Positions 20,642 through 31,274 of a stretch of DNA of 31,405 nt are shown in pieces (within the stretch, counting starts at the first letter, position 1; each line of letters opens with the position of its first letter). The position numbers were made by a program, and so were the translations under genes. A model generated the notes under the pieces. That model searched no databases. It saw only the letters and a program-made list of their open reading frames with translations, and was not told where the DNA came from. Source of the stretch: Mnemiopsis leidyi. Lineage: Eukaryota; Ctenophora; Tentaculata; Lobata; Bolinopsidae. Location of the stretch: positions 6,975 through 38,379 of the forward strand of contig JH154961.1 in NCBI GenBank assembly GCA_000226015.1, read 5' to 3'.

Positions 20642-21622
20642 TAAGGTTGATTTTCTTTTGTTTTGTGGTTTTTCACATCGGCTGTGAGTGTAACTAAAAT
20701 TTACCAGACAAAGATCGCCATTGCTGGGCAAATTTATTGTTTTTTTAGCATTTTATTTGTATGACATATTGTCTTTTATCTATAAACGTTCAATTTCTGT
20801 ACCAAGCGATTCTTCGTGTTTTACCCGACCATTGGTTAAAAAGCCTTAAATTTAAAACCACAGTAGTTGCTAACATTTTAAAATTTTTAACAATATTCTT
20901 GTGAAATCTAAGGAACATAATTGATTCCTCTGTCTAATATTCATTGAAAATCATATTAATTCAGTTTCGGACTACAATATACTTGATTTCACAAGGCCCA
21001 AGTATTTCCTTATTCTATTATGTTACAACCATCTAAAGAAGGCTCGTTTTCTCTAAGCCGAGAAAATCTACCTGCTATCAAGCGTTCATACTTAGAACAC
21101 TACGATTCCACTTTTCAAAAAATAAAGAATGTTGTCGAAGAGGCGAGAAATGAAACCCAAGGACTACGAAACTGATGATAAAGCTGAATTAATATTATAA
21201 ACAAACTGAGGAATTCAAAATGTACCTGGTAAGAAGTGCGAGCAGAAGGAACGTTTACTTTTCTCTTCAATCTTCAAATAAACAGCAAAAATTGAGCTTT
21301 TAAGACAAAACTAACTCCGTTAACTTCTTGCTCGAAATCTGACATTGCCTCTCGGCCCTTTGGTTGCATGATTGATTTTCATGCAGTAGAATCAGTTTCT
21401 TTTGACACAAATACCCCGGAAAAAGTTTTTTTCAACCATTCGGCTTATATAGACAGGATTATCCTCTTTTATAATCGAGTGTGAGTTATTTAAATATTGA
21501 TCGAATTCTGAATTGATTCCCAGACTGAAGAAAAGTGCACCCTTGTAGTTTTGGAAGGACAATTACAACTCGTTACACCTCCCAGTTCAGCGTCACGTTT
21601 CTGCTTGTAAACACAGTAACAC
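20642..21622. other. Convergent intergenic region between GPCR and SNUPN 3' ends
   Basis: Holds the GPCR 3' UTR and the SNUPN 3' UTR (minus). No exon or repeat recognised beyond an AATAAA signal at 21121. Confidence 0.5.
21121..21126 (+). terminator. Possible polyadenylation signal for the GPCR gene
   Basis: AATAAA about 480 bases after the GPCR stop codon. It could be used for 3' end formation; no transcript evidence. Confidence 0.35.
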
Positions 21623-24379
21623 TCAGGTTTCACCCATCAGATAGTTACTGAGGTCCAAGTCGAGACCCAACACTTCATTTAACATGTCAGCTTTCAGCCA
21701 ACCCACTAAAGGTGTAGGACCCGCGGAATAGTGTGCCCTGAAAATGAAATACAGTCTCATTGTCACCATGGCAACACTTTTGTTCCCCTTAGGGACGAAA
21801 CAACTATAGTTGTGCTCTTATACTAGTCTATTAAGCTATTGTTATGGGTTATAGTAACTGTACTAAAACAGTAAAATACAATATCACGCTGGGCCAAGGT
21901 GCTAAAGCTAATGTTTTATGAAGTGTACTCACATCTTGTGATAAAACAGAAAACCGTCCACTTTGAAGTCGTTTTCTTGGGCCAATAATCCAGACAGAGC
22001 GTCTTTGTCACAGGAAATGCTCTGTAGCCATTTCATCGGGTATTTGTTTTTGCGCTGTTGTGTCGAAATATCTGGGATATCTTCGGAAAACTTGGTTGCT
22101 CCCCAGTAGAATCTAAATTCCGCCTGAAATTTATATAAATTATAATGCAGCAAAATTGAGAAAGTGCCTGGGGCTGGGGCTAATGCATGATTACATGGGC
22201 AACGATAGCTTTTTTGATTAGGCAGGAAGAATAACACTCAATCTACATCGAATTGAAGATGGAAGACATATATCACACCTCTGAATTATCAACAGGGTGT
22301 CCCCCGTAGCAGATCATATCCAGGACGTAGAATGTGTGATTGTCCTCGCACCACACGGCGTCCAGCAGGGAGTAGGAGGAACGGCTCGTGTTGTTACCGC
22401 CCGGCAGCAGAGAAGGAAAACTGTCGGTCCGATATCCACTCTTCGTGTAGCTTTCTGTTCGGCCCTGTTAGGTCATTTTAGGTCAACTTGCGGCCATTTA
22501 TAATCCTGTAAACCACCTAGTTAGATGCTAACCGTACAAGGGTTGGCAACCTTTACTTCACACCCAAACACGGCCTCTAGGTAGCTGGTAGAGTTAAATA
22601 TTTAGTTACACAATATCTTTGTCGGTTAACTACATTAAGGCAGGTAATAATGGGAAAATTTAACTACAGAATTTAAGTCTTAAAACATTCGTCAGACAGG
22701 TACCTGGAAAACCGCTTTAACCCACCGTTCCACCCATGATGCAACCCAAACTATTACTCCTATTCACTATTTTCAAAGATTAAGATTCAAAATTTCTTCA
22801 TAAGATTTTCTGGAATTAGACTCTAAATCTCTTATACCAATCCTACCGTGTTTAATGTATTACCTAATTACCTTTTTCAAAGTATTTCAACACTACAAAT
22901 TAAATACATTTACTGAGTGTCCTGAGGACGGCGGAGTAACGTGCAGAAATATATCGATTATGATTTTCCATTAAAACCTTTGTCTTTCACTCGAGTAAAG
23001 AAGAAAATAACAAAAACACTGTTGGACAATCCTACCTTGTGGGCCACAACTAGAGTTCTGTGACCTACTGGAGCTACCTTGCACAACCAATTATCTTCGA
23101 GATCTGCAGGTCTATCGTGCAGCCATTCTGACAGCATCAACTGCGGTAAACTGCGGTTATTTGGTTGAGCAGTGCGGCTACTGGATCTACATGTCTACTT
23201 CAGTACGGGCAACTTTTAAAACGGTTCATGCAGCTTTACTTCAGACAAAAATCAAGGTTTCGACTGCTCATTCCACCTTGATTAAAAATCGCTCGAAACG
23301 ATGGTAAGATCTAGCCGCGATACTTGACTACTGACTTGGTTTCTAAAAGGGTTGGTTTTCTTGGGACTGTCCGATTCTTCTTCTATATTACGTAACGCTG
23401 AGAGCCGCTTTTCCCGGTCGCTGCGAAGAAATAGCACAAGGATGTCAGAAACATTGAATAACGGAGAATTAATTGACCTTATTGAAGATAAATTTAGTAT
23501 AACATTTTTATCCAATGTCACTTCAAAATAATATTAAATCGACAATGAGATAGTGCCTCATGATAAACATTGATCCTTTAAAAATTAAGACTTACTTTTT
23601 CTGTCTCTCTAATAATTTTGTTCTTCTTGCCTCCTGGTCTTGTTTGTTAGTCTTCGTCTTGTACAAATCAATTCTGGTTGGAGAACCAAGATGAGACGCT
23701 CACTATTCCAAAGTACTTTATATATATACATATAGTTACTTTTATAAGACTAAGAGGTTTAGAGTTTAGGCATTTGATGACAAGGTGGTCTGTGATATAC
23801 TCAAGGCATGATAAATACGCTAAACCATCTCATTTATAAGTTCTCACGTAAATCGAGATAAGGAAAAAGAAGGTAATGTTCTAATAAAATAACAAATAAA
23901 TATTCAATGATGATGCTAGAAGTTGTGGAAGCAATATTAACAACGATAGGACATAGGCTCGAAAACGACCGGGTAACCATATAACCGCGGAAGCAAAAGT
24001 TCAGTTAACTGACATTTTCGCCTCCTCACCGTGCCAAAGATTTTATGATTCATTTGGAGAGTCAAGGATGGGTGTGTCATTATTTCTATAGTGCAAATTC
24101 TGTATTGGCTGTAAAGTCATTTTTCTTGGAAATGAGATTGAAGATATCAGTTAACCTTCCAGGTATCAACACCTCGAGCACATCCCCGTCAGTAGCGCTA
24201 ACAGAAACCGGACTTTTGTAAATAACTGAATCGAACAGCAACCGGAATTGTGAGAGGTGGCTAACCGGTCGTTTTGTAAACAAGATTAAGAATACCAACC
24301 GGGAAACTGCACAGTTTTCCTCATTTGAGACACCAAATGAGGACAAATCACTTACAAGATCCTCAAAATTGTCACCCAT
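21623..24379 (-). CDS. SNUPN: Snurportin-1, m3G-cap adaptor for U snRNP nuclear import
   Basis: Seven minus exons: 24379-24300, 23673-23596, 23420-23336, 23140-23036, 22464-22279, 22123-21933, 21737-21623. Phases fit (2, 2, 0, 0, 0, 2) and give 279 residues; the human protein is 360, mainly a longer C-tail. Residues 1-17 (MGDNFEDLVSDLSSFGVS) keep the hydrophobic spacing of the CRM1-binding N-terminus. An importin-beta-binding region follows (about 27-70, RIDLYKTK..RRTKLLERQKK). The cap-binding domain has LMLSEWL, CKVAPVGHRTLVVA, YTKSGY, FPSLLPGG, FYVLDMICYGGHP, AEFRFYW, VDGFLFYHK and TPLVGWL; its Trp (about 255) corresponds to the cap-stacking Trp of the human protein. The donor of exon 1 (GTTGGT) is non-ideal. 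It carries trimethylguanosine-capped snRNPs to importin-beta. Identity is from recognised family motifs. Confidence 0.93.
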
Positions 24380-25035
24380 CACGCAAACGGCAAACGGCAA
24401 AACTGATTTTTAGGTTGAATACCTGAGGATAAATCATTTAAAGATGGTGGACACTAGACGAACGCTAAAAAATGTACAGTTTAACCAAATGAACATTTTA
24501 ACGTGTAGTCCGTGGTCCCGTTTTAGTAGAATCAACTTAACGGAATGCCTCATCGAAATACCTTAACAGGAGTTCAAGATGAGGTATGGGTAGTCAGCGC
24601 CGATGAGCAATTTGGCCGGGGTTTGCAGATAAGTGCAATAGACTGAGCTGAGGATCTTTTGAAACTGTTGAATTCCACAGACCGAGCTTTATTGAGCTTC
24701 ACATTTATCTAGCCAACATTCTGCAACAGCTTTTTATAGATCAATAAAATATATTCATAGTATTAGCACGGATACGATCTTTCATTCAATTATTCAGTTG
24801 ATCACTCATTCCCTTAATGTAAGAGCATGATTTTCTGCTAACCTACAATGATAATTAAAAAACGCGATAAAATATATGCAACCATCGTCAAAGGCAAAAT
24901 AATATCAGATAATGAGAATCTAACTCTGCTTATGTCTAGGAACTTCGAGTTCCCAAACACAAGCAGATTATATCAATTACAGAACAGTAAGATATAAACA
25001 TCAAAAATACAAAACAAAAATTGAAACAAAAAAGT
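24380..25035. other. Intergenic region between GFM2 and SNUPN
   Basis: Holds the GFM2 3' UTR and the SNUPN promoter side. A minus AATAAA at 24693-24688 lies about 340 bases after the GFM2 stop and is the best polyadenylation candidate. A TAAAAATCAG acceptor-like site lies 24 bases before the SNUPN ATG. Confidence 0.5.
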
Positions 25036-27261
25036 CTACAATTTACCCTCTTTAAACATTTGCACGATCTCCCTACAACTGTCGAGTTCCATCGGCCCGT
25101 ACTTAACCGTTTCTATTTTTAAAACAGATGCACTGCCCCGAGAGAGGTGTCTTATCTGGCTGTTGAAATCAGTCAGTTTCGAGAGTGGGGCACATCCTCT
25201 TAAAGTGAACCAGTTTCCTTCGTCCGAAAATGATACTTCATACTCCAGTGATCCGGCTCTCAAGGAGAAATCTGCCATAATAGTGGAGGAGTATTCTTGT
25301 GGTCCTTCCACCTCCACCTCCGCTATGGGCTCACACAAGGTCATGACAGACAGATTATTCTGGAAAATGTCTCTTATTGCCGTTTTAACCATGAGATTGA
25401 GTTCTTTCTTTTCCTCCTTAGTCGGAAACTTCTTATGGTCAGGTGGACTGAGGTCAAACTTGGCAGTGATGTGGCAGTCGGACAACTGAAGACCAATGAG
25501 AGGACCTATGGTTAGGGCACTCTCTATGGCAGGTTCCACAACTTCCCGAGTTTTCGGACAGACATTTTGGACAGTAACCTTCTTTCCTGAGACATCAGGG
25601 CTCATAGTCAAGTGAAGCTCTCCTAGAGGGGTTGTATGGACGTGCTCTATCTGTTGGGACACGGTCTCCATGTAGTTTACCCGGAACTTGTACGCTTTAC
25701 AGCTAATCCCCTTTTCGTCCTTGATTCTCTCTAGCACTACACTGAGGTGTAGCCGGCCTGTTCCTCCCATCACCAACTCACCGTTGTCACTCCTTTTAAG
25801 GGTCAAGGTAGGGTCTTCAAACGTCATGTCGGTCAGCACCTTCTCCAGCCTGTCGTTTGAGATGGAGTCAGTGGCTTCAACACTGCAGAAGAATAGGGGC
25901 TTGCTGTGGTCTATGGTTGATACAAGGGCTCGACTGGACTGAATTAAGTCGTCTATTTTGTCACCATGAGATTCCAGAGATTGTGATACAAACACATCAC
26001 CGGTCCTGAAGTCCTTGCAGCCAGTCATCATAGTTATCCCCCCTACCTCGCAGGAATTCTGCAATTTCACTCTGTCAGCGTCAATTTGAAAAAGATTTGA
26101 AACTTGGGCAGAAGTTTTAGTCCTGACATTGAAAAGTTTGCTTCGCGGTTTTAAAGTGCCAGAATAAAGTCTGCTTTGACACAGGACACCTCTGTTGGGA
26201 TCTAGGGAACTCTTAAAAACTACCCCACATACGTGGTCTTGGAGAACTGGAGGGAGTTTGGATTGTGCTATCAACGGAGAAGGTAAAAACTGGATTATGT
26301 TTTCCAAACATGATCTAATTCCAACTCCAGTCAACCCCGAACCCAAACATACTGGCGTCACTCGTCCTATTTGGTGTTGCTTCCTAATGCTTCTAGAAAT
26401 TTCCTCTGGCGAAATCTTTGTTGCATCACAATCGAAGGAAAAATAAAGATCCTCTATCCGCTCATCAACCTCAGCAAGAGATTCTACCGTGTCAGTCCAC
26501 TCGGCATTGGACGGAGATGTTGTCACATCTAATAGTTGTCTGTCTTTATCATACACAGGATAATTCACTAAAACCGGCAAAGTTCTCAGTGTTTCTCTGA
26601 TGGACGACATACAAACTCTCACATTTCTCTTCTCCCTGTCCAACTTGTTGAGGAAGATCAACCTGGGAACTTGGAACTTTTCCAGCTGTTTCCAAACAGT
26701 TACTGTCTGGGGTTCCACACCCCGGGTCCCGTCTATCACGACCAGAGACCCGTCCAGGACTCTCAGGGATCGCTCCACCTCGAAACTAAAGTCCACATGT
26801 CCGGGTGTGTCGATTACATTAAAGATATGATCTGAAAAGTGAGCTTGAACGAAGGCAGAGTTGACGGTAATCCCACGATTTTGTTCGCAAGGGAGGAAGT
26901 CGGTGGTCGTGTTGCCGTGTTTTATATTACCGGCTGCCCGAATTGCTCCAGTCTCGTAGAGAATGCGCTCTGTCACGGTTGTTTTCCCTGGACAGTTATT
27001 TGTACAGAAAAGTTAGATCTCAAGTAATTGATACAGTAGTTAAGGAATGGGGAATATAGAAATGGAATCACGCAATTATTACTTTCCAGTGTATGATTCT
27101 TACATCCCTCAGTCTACAAAGAAAATTTACAAACCTGCATCAATGTGGGCAACGATCCCAATATTTCTTATTTTGCTAGTCTCGACTGAGAAGAGCCTGA
27201 GATTGCGACATCGTTTTCTCAAGATTAGCTGACATCTCAATCGAGCTTGTGAAAACACCAT
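25036..27261 (-). CDS. GFM2: Mitochondrial elongation factor G2 / ribosome-releasing factor 2
   Basis: Two exons, 27261-27135 and 26987-25036, phase-1 intron splitting the P-loop glycine; 692 residues (human about 779). The ATG at 27261 is the first after an in-frame stop. The first 25 residues are rich in Arg/Leu without acids (MVFSQARLRCQLILRKRCRN), a mitochondrial presequence. Motifs: AHIDAGKTT (38-46), RGIT (80-83), DTPGHVDF (102-109), NKLD (156-159), then domain II (about 295-380), III, IV and V ending in KYGPM. The FFCSVE and FEDPTL blocks fit EF-G2 better than EF-G1. It should split mitochondrial ribosomes with the recycling factor. Oddity: the usually invariant GMGELH of domain III is GGTGRLH (451-456 region). 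Confidence 0.9.
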
Positions 27262-27576
27262 TTGCCTAAGTAAATATGTGACTTATGGGCTATAGAAATC
27301 AGAGAGTGCAAGATTTGTTTAAAAATAGATTGAGATTGGGCCGACTACATTATAAGACAAATCGCTCAGTTCGGCAGAAAAGTATTAGAGATTGAAATAA
27401 AAAACACGTGTTCTAAAAGTGTTATTAGGACAGTGTGTAATAAATAAACCCCGCGGCTCTGCAATTGAAAACATCTCACAAAATTTCACGACCCAAGATT
27501 GTTCAAAAATTTGTTAAAAATATAAAAACCCAAAACTAACGGCAACAGTGCCAAAAGTAAAAGTTCCTCTTCACTG
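27262..27576. promoter_or_regulatory. Short TTLL12-GFM2 spacer: UTRs, promoter or splice acceptor, repeat scrap
   Basis: Only 315 bases part the TTLL12 stop from the GFM2 ATG (both minus). On the minus strand a pyrimidine-rich TTTTCAATTGCAG ends at 27459, a plausible 3' splice site 198 bases before the ATG. 27370-27398 matches the end of the hairpin element (TTCGGCA.AAAAGTATTAGAGAT). No AATAAA on the minus strand was seen here. Confidence 0.45.
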
Positions 27577-29502
27577 TCAACTTATTTCGGTGACAGGGAT
27601 GTTGCTAATGTCAGTATCGGTAAGAAGTACTTTGAGGCAATGATTGTAAAAGTTAGGATGGTATTTGCAGGCTCTTTGATTGTCGGGGTTGAAGTTACAC
27701 TCGAGTAATTGCGGCACCATAGTCTTTTTATCCTCACTCCATTTCAGCATCATGTCAAGTGCGTAAATCGCCCTGGATTGGGCGGAATGAGACAGTCCTC
27801 GAGGGGGAGGTAAAGAAGAAGCAGATTTAAAACATTCCTTTATCATCTCACAAATCTCTCTGTCTATACTTTCCCAAGGATGGTCAGGATACTGCTGCTC
27901 AAACATTTCGACAAATTCTAAGTCTCCGATCTGTTTCAACTCCGCCGTCTCAGAATAGTTCATGACAGTGAAGTGCTTCTCGTATTCGTCAAACTCATCC
28001 ATCGCGAACGGTCTGTTAGCAAACCTCAACCAAAATACATTGTACTTGTAGATTTTGAGAGGTTTCACAGACTTCAGGAGAATGACGTATCTCACATCGA
28101 ACTTAACTCTGCCCACGTCTCCTCGGTAGAACAACACCGGGTTTTCTATGTATTTTTGTACTACTTTTGGGCTTGTGTAGGCCAGTTTCACAATCATTGC
28201 CAGGTTGGAGGTGACGTAGGTGCCTCGACCTCGAGACAGATTCCAAGGCTTGATTATCCAAGAATTATCTAGACCTGCTGCTTCACGCTCCAAATAGTTC
28301 CTGACAAATACGGGCAGCTCGTTGACCAGGTCAAACCCGATTGGAAACCACCAGGGATGCATTTCCTCAGCCCAGGACTTACTTTCGCTGTTTAAACGTT
28401 GGATGATCACCTCATCTGACCGTTGACGATCTTCTTCAGGAATCATAGATCTCCTGGCCACTTTTAGAAGGAGATCTTTGCAACATACTACATTCTCGTT
28501 GGGAAACTGATTAATAATTTTTGCCGGGTTTTGTTCGTAAAATTCTTTAAATTTGTCAAAGATAAACGATGACGAAATAAAATCAGCGTCTGTATCCGAG
28601 TTGACAACCTTAAAAAGTGGGTCAGTCAACGCTTCTGCCATAAACTTGAGATCGGTGTAAACTTTGATAGGATCGGTGGGCGTGGCGGACTTTACCCGAA
28701 GTGTAGCTGGATGTTCTGAATCATCAGGAGCGTCATCTGGAAGTGTCTGCTCCTTCCTCCCGTACATTTTGTAAGGGTTGAGTTTCTCCACCTCCCCCAT
28801 CTTTAGATCACCAGTATTGATCTCGATTTGATCCCTAAAAATCGTTAACCGAGCTGCTCTCTTACCAACATCGGTTTCACCTAGGGTTATGTCACGGGTT
28901 ATTGCTGTCTCGGGCGGTATTTCATCCTCGATTGGCCACATGAGAGTCACAGCGAACTGCTTGGTTATGTGGAAGAAAGGTGCCATCTTCATATTGGGTG
29001 TTTCCGAATGCGAGATCCTCGATCCAAGTTCGTCCATCATGTAACAAACAGTCACCTTTTCATCGTCCTTCTGAATAGTGTAAGTTTCTGCCAGGTCCCA
29101 AATTTTCTCCGTCAACTTCTCTATCAGTTCTTCCAGTCGGGTTTCCTCCTCCGACTCGTACCCATCTCCGTCTGGATAACCGACACCAGTTAAACTGGAA
29201 AGTCGCTGTGCCAGCCCAGGGATGCCCCTTAGAGCCTTCTTGACTTGCTCCGCATGGAAAGTCCAACAATGATCAACCAGAAAGATGGTGTTGGCATCTC
29301 CAGATTCTATAGTGGTGGTGGACTGTACCTCCCAGTTGACACCATCAGTCAGCATCATCATGTAGTCTCCTGAGTCGTACTTCTCCAGCTCTATCTTCTC
29401 GTACACAGTCCGGTAGTAACGTTCCGGGATCCCTGCGTGAGCCAGCTGGGCCTTGTGCAGGGTCACGAAGTCCTGGTACTCGTGGGCGTCTTTTCCGATC
29501 AT
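27577..29502 (-). CDS. TTLL12: Tubulin--tyrosine ligase-like protein 12
   Basis: A single 641-codon exon, close to the human length of 644. The start MIGKDAHEYQDFVTLHKAQL fits the family N-terminus (F..LH..qL..sGvPERY). The N-terminal SET-like region runs to about 280 with IFLVDHCWT (73-81), YMMDELGSRI (154-163) and VTLMWP (185-190). The C-terminal TTL/ATP-grasp part has NQFPNEN (331-337), DNSWIIKPWNLSRG (412-425, ATP-binding Lys), KYIENPVLF (450-458), VKFDVRY (466-472), DEYEKHFTVMNY (505-516) and LECNFNPD (600-607, the metal-site Glu/Asn). Its human relative is described as a catalytically unusual TTL member linked to tubulin tyrosination and histone H4 methylation. An AG splice acceptor (CCCTCTAG) lies one base before the ATG, so a 5' exon or trans-spliced leader is likely. 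Confidence 0.94.
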   Translation of the reverse strand: MIGKDAHEYQDFVTLHKAQLAHAGIPERYYRTVYEKIELEKYDSGDYMMMLTDGVNWEVQSTTTIESGDANTIFLVDHCWTFHAEQVKKALRGIPGLAQRLSSLTGVGYPDGDGYESEEETRLEELIEKLTEKIWDLAETYTIQKDDEKVTVCYMMDELGSRISHSETPNMKMAPFFHITKQFAVTLMWPIEDEIPPETAITRDITLGETDVGKRAARLTIFRDQIEINTGDLKMGEVEKLNPYKMYGRKEQTLPDDAPDDSEHPATLRVKSATPTDPIKVYTDLKFMAEALTDPLFKVVNSDTDADFISSSFIFDKFKEFYEQNPAKIINQFPNENVVCCKDLLLKVARRSMIPEEDRQRSDEVIIQRLNSESKSWAEEMHPWWFPIGFDLVNELPVFVRNYLEREAAGLDNSWIIKPWNLSRGRGTYVTSNLAMIVKLAYTSPKVVQKYIENPVLFYRGDVGRVKFDVRYVILLKSVKPLKIYKYNVFWLRFANRPFAMDEFDEYEKHFTVMNYSETAELKQIGDLEFVEMFEQQYPDHPWESIDREICEMIKECFKSASSLPPPRGLSHSAQSRAIYALDMMLKWSEDKKTMVPQLLECNFNPDNQRACKYHPNFYNHCLKVLLTDTDISNIPVTEIS

Positions 29503-30671
29503 CCTAGAGGGAATACATTTCGTTGTTATAAAACTACCTATTACATCGATTATGAGTCGAATAACACTTTATATATATATATATATATCGCTGTATCATG
29601 TAGCTTCAAAAATAAAGATCTGGTTCTGAGTTTTGGTGTTCACGGTCGAATCACAATTGAACACTGCATTAAGATATTAGCGTAGTTGATAAAAACAATT
29701 AATGTCATCAAGGCAACGTAAGACAATCATTTCAAACATAAGATCCAAATACATTTCCACAACACACAATATTAGTATAATGCTTTAAAAAGAAGATAAA
29801 TCACAAAATCATAGCAAAATTTAGCAATCGTCAAGTGATAAGTAAGTTACCAACTTGATTAATAGTTTCTTTGGTCAATAAAACTATCTACAGTTTACAA
29901 TTCACAAATCACATGTCAGTTTATACTAAAACGCTATCGACATGCAAATTTACCAATTTATGTTTAATTACAGATAAATCGAATTTCATAAAATTGAAGA
30001 TCTTATTCTGGGGCTTAAAACCAGTCATCGATAACACAATACATAATGAAGAAGGCACGGCCTTCCAGCTTCTGATTAATTATAAATGATAAAAACCATA
30101 TCCGTTACCACGAGATCTTTATTATTTCCATCGACAACCATATGAAGGAAATATTTAATAACTAGTGTCTCTAGATAGCGGCAGGTGGGTACAATTTTTC
30201 GAACATTTCGTCTCAAAGTTTTGAAATTACCGCGGTAAAAAGGTCAAAGTTATCTTTTATAATGTCCATTTTGATCCCAAAGAATAACATCGTTGTTTTA
30301 GTGACCATGCTCCCGACCCTCTCATCAACGTTATAAAAAAGTTTCTAAAAAATCTGAACGTAGAAAATTTCACCCTTGCTTCAAATCAAAGCTAAAAAAT
30401 CATAGCCAGAATCAAGAAATATGAAATATCCCCAATTTGATAAGTATTATTGATGAAAATACGGGGGCCGACTGATTATACTCTGAGTAAAAGTGACAAT
30501 ATCAATGCTATGTCGAATACAGGCATGATCTTGATAGCGGTATATTCTATCTAAAACAGTTTCCATTCCTGCATCTCGAGAAAACCGTAAGGCGGCCACG
30601 AATATCAAAATAAAATATCTTCAACATGTTCAAGTACATACCAGAGCTTATAATGTGAGCCGAATTCTCAC
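29503..30671. other. Region upstream of TTLL12
   Basis: AT-rich non-coding DNA with an (AT)9 microsatellite at 29571-29588. Likely TTLL12 5' intron or promoter. No exon supported inside. Confidence 0.45.
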
Positions 30672-30991
30672 CAATTTCTATTAGCCCACTCGTCGTACAT
30701 CTGCAAGTTTAGATCTGTCAACAATCAGATTATACCTAGCAAAATATTTGATTTTTTTAGTGCAGGAATCAATTTTCTTCTTCTCTCTAGGAAAATTCCA
30801 CAGGAATAAACAAAAAAATTAACATACCTGACGAGCGTGAGAAATGGCGGACATGTCGGAAAGTTTAAGTTTTCCAGTCCACTGGTAAACGTCGGTCTGG
30901 TCGGAGAAGGAGAGGAGAGTGCTCCTGGAGGACATGAGTACCGCTACCACGAGGAACATGTCCAGTGAGAGGAGCTCACATTTACCGAGAC
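30672..30991 (-). CDS. Two possible exons of an unidentified minus-strand gene
   Basis: Exon A, 30991-30828, is open for 54 codons (..LLSLDMFLVVAVLMSSR.., DVYQWTGKLKLSDMSAI) and ends CAG|GTATGT. Exon B, 30700-30672, is bounded by ACTTGCAG and TTG|GTGAGA and adds MYDEWANRN. The phases join (0, then 2), and exon B's phase would also join the TTLL12 exon at 29503. I do not recognise the peptide. These may be 5' exons of TTLL12, a small separate gene, or chance; exon A runs into the minisatellite on its 5' side. Confidence 0.3.
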
Positions 30992-31025
30992 CTGGGCACA
31001 TGGGTAGATAAGAGAGGCTGAGGAG

Positions 31026-31262
31026 CACGTGGGAAGATACTAGATAAGAGAGAAGCACGTGGGTAGATAAGAGAGAAGCACGTGGGTAGATAAGAGAGAA
31101 GCACGTGGGTAGATAAGAGAGAAGCACGTGGGTAGATAAGATAGAAGAAGCACGTGGGTAGATAAGATAGAAGAAGCACGTGGGTAGATAAGATAGAAGA
31201 AGCACGTGGGTAGATAAGATAGAAGAAGCACGTGGGTAGATAAAAGAGGAGAAACACGTGGG
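31026..31262 (+). repeat. 23/26-bp minisatellite with CACGTG and AGATAAG in each unit
   Basis: Ten CACGTG words: one diverged unit (31026-31055), three 23-base units (31056-31124), four 26-base units (31125-31228), one diverged 26-base unit (31229-31254) and a terminal stub. The 26-base type differs by a three-base AAG-type insertion. Most units also carry GTAGATAAG. All minus frames are open through the array only because the unit lacks stops. Confidence 0.95.
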
Positions 31263-31274
31263 AAAAGAATCAAA

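Noticed and set aside
25163..28272. Plus-strand open frames across GFM2 and TTLL12
   Set aside because: They are antisense shadows of the minus coding exons and show no domain features.
31026..31262. CRISPR-like regular spacing
   Set aside because: Units are contiguous with no unique spacers, and the genome is eukaryotic.
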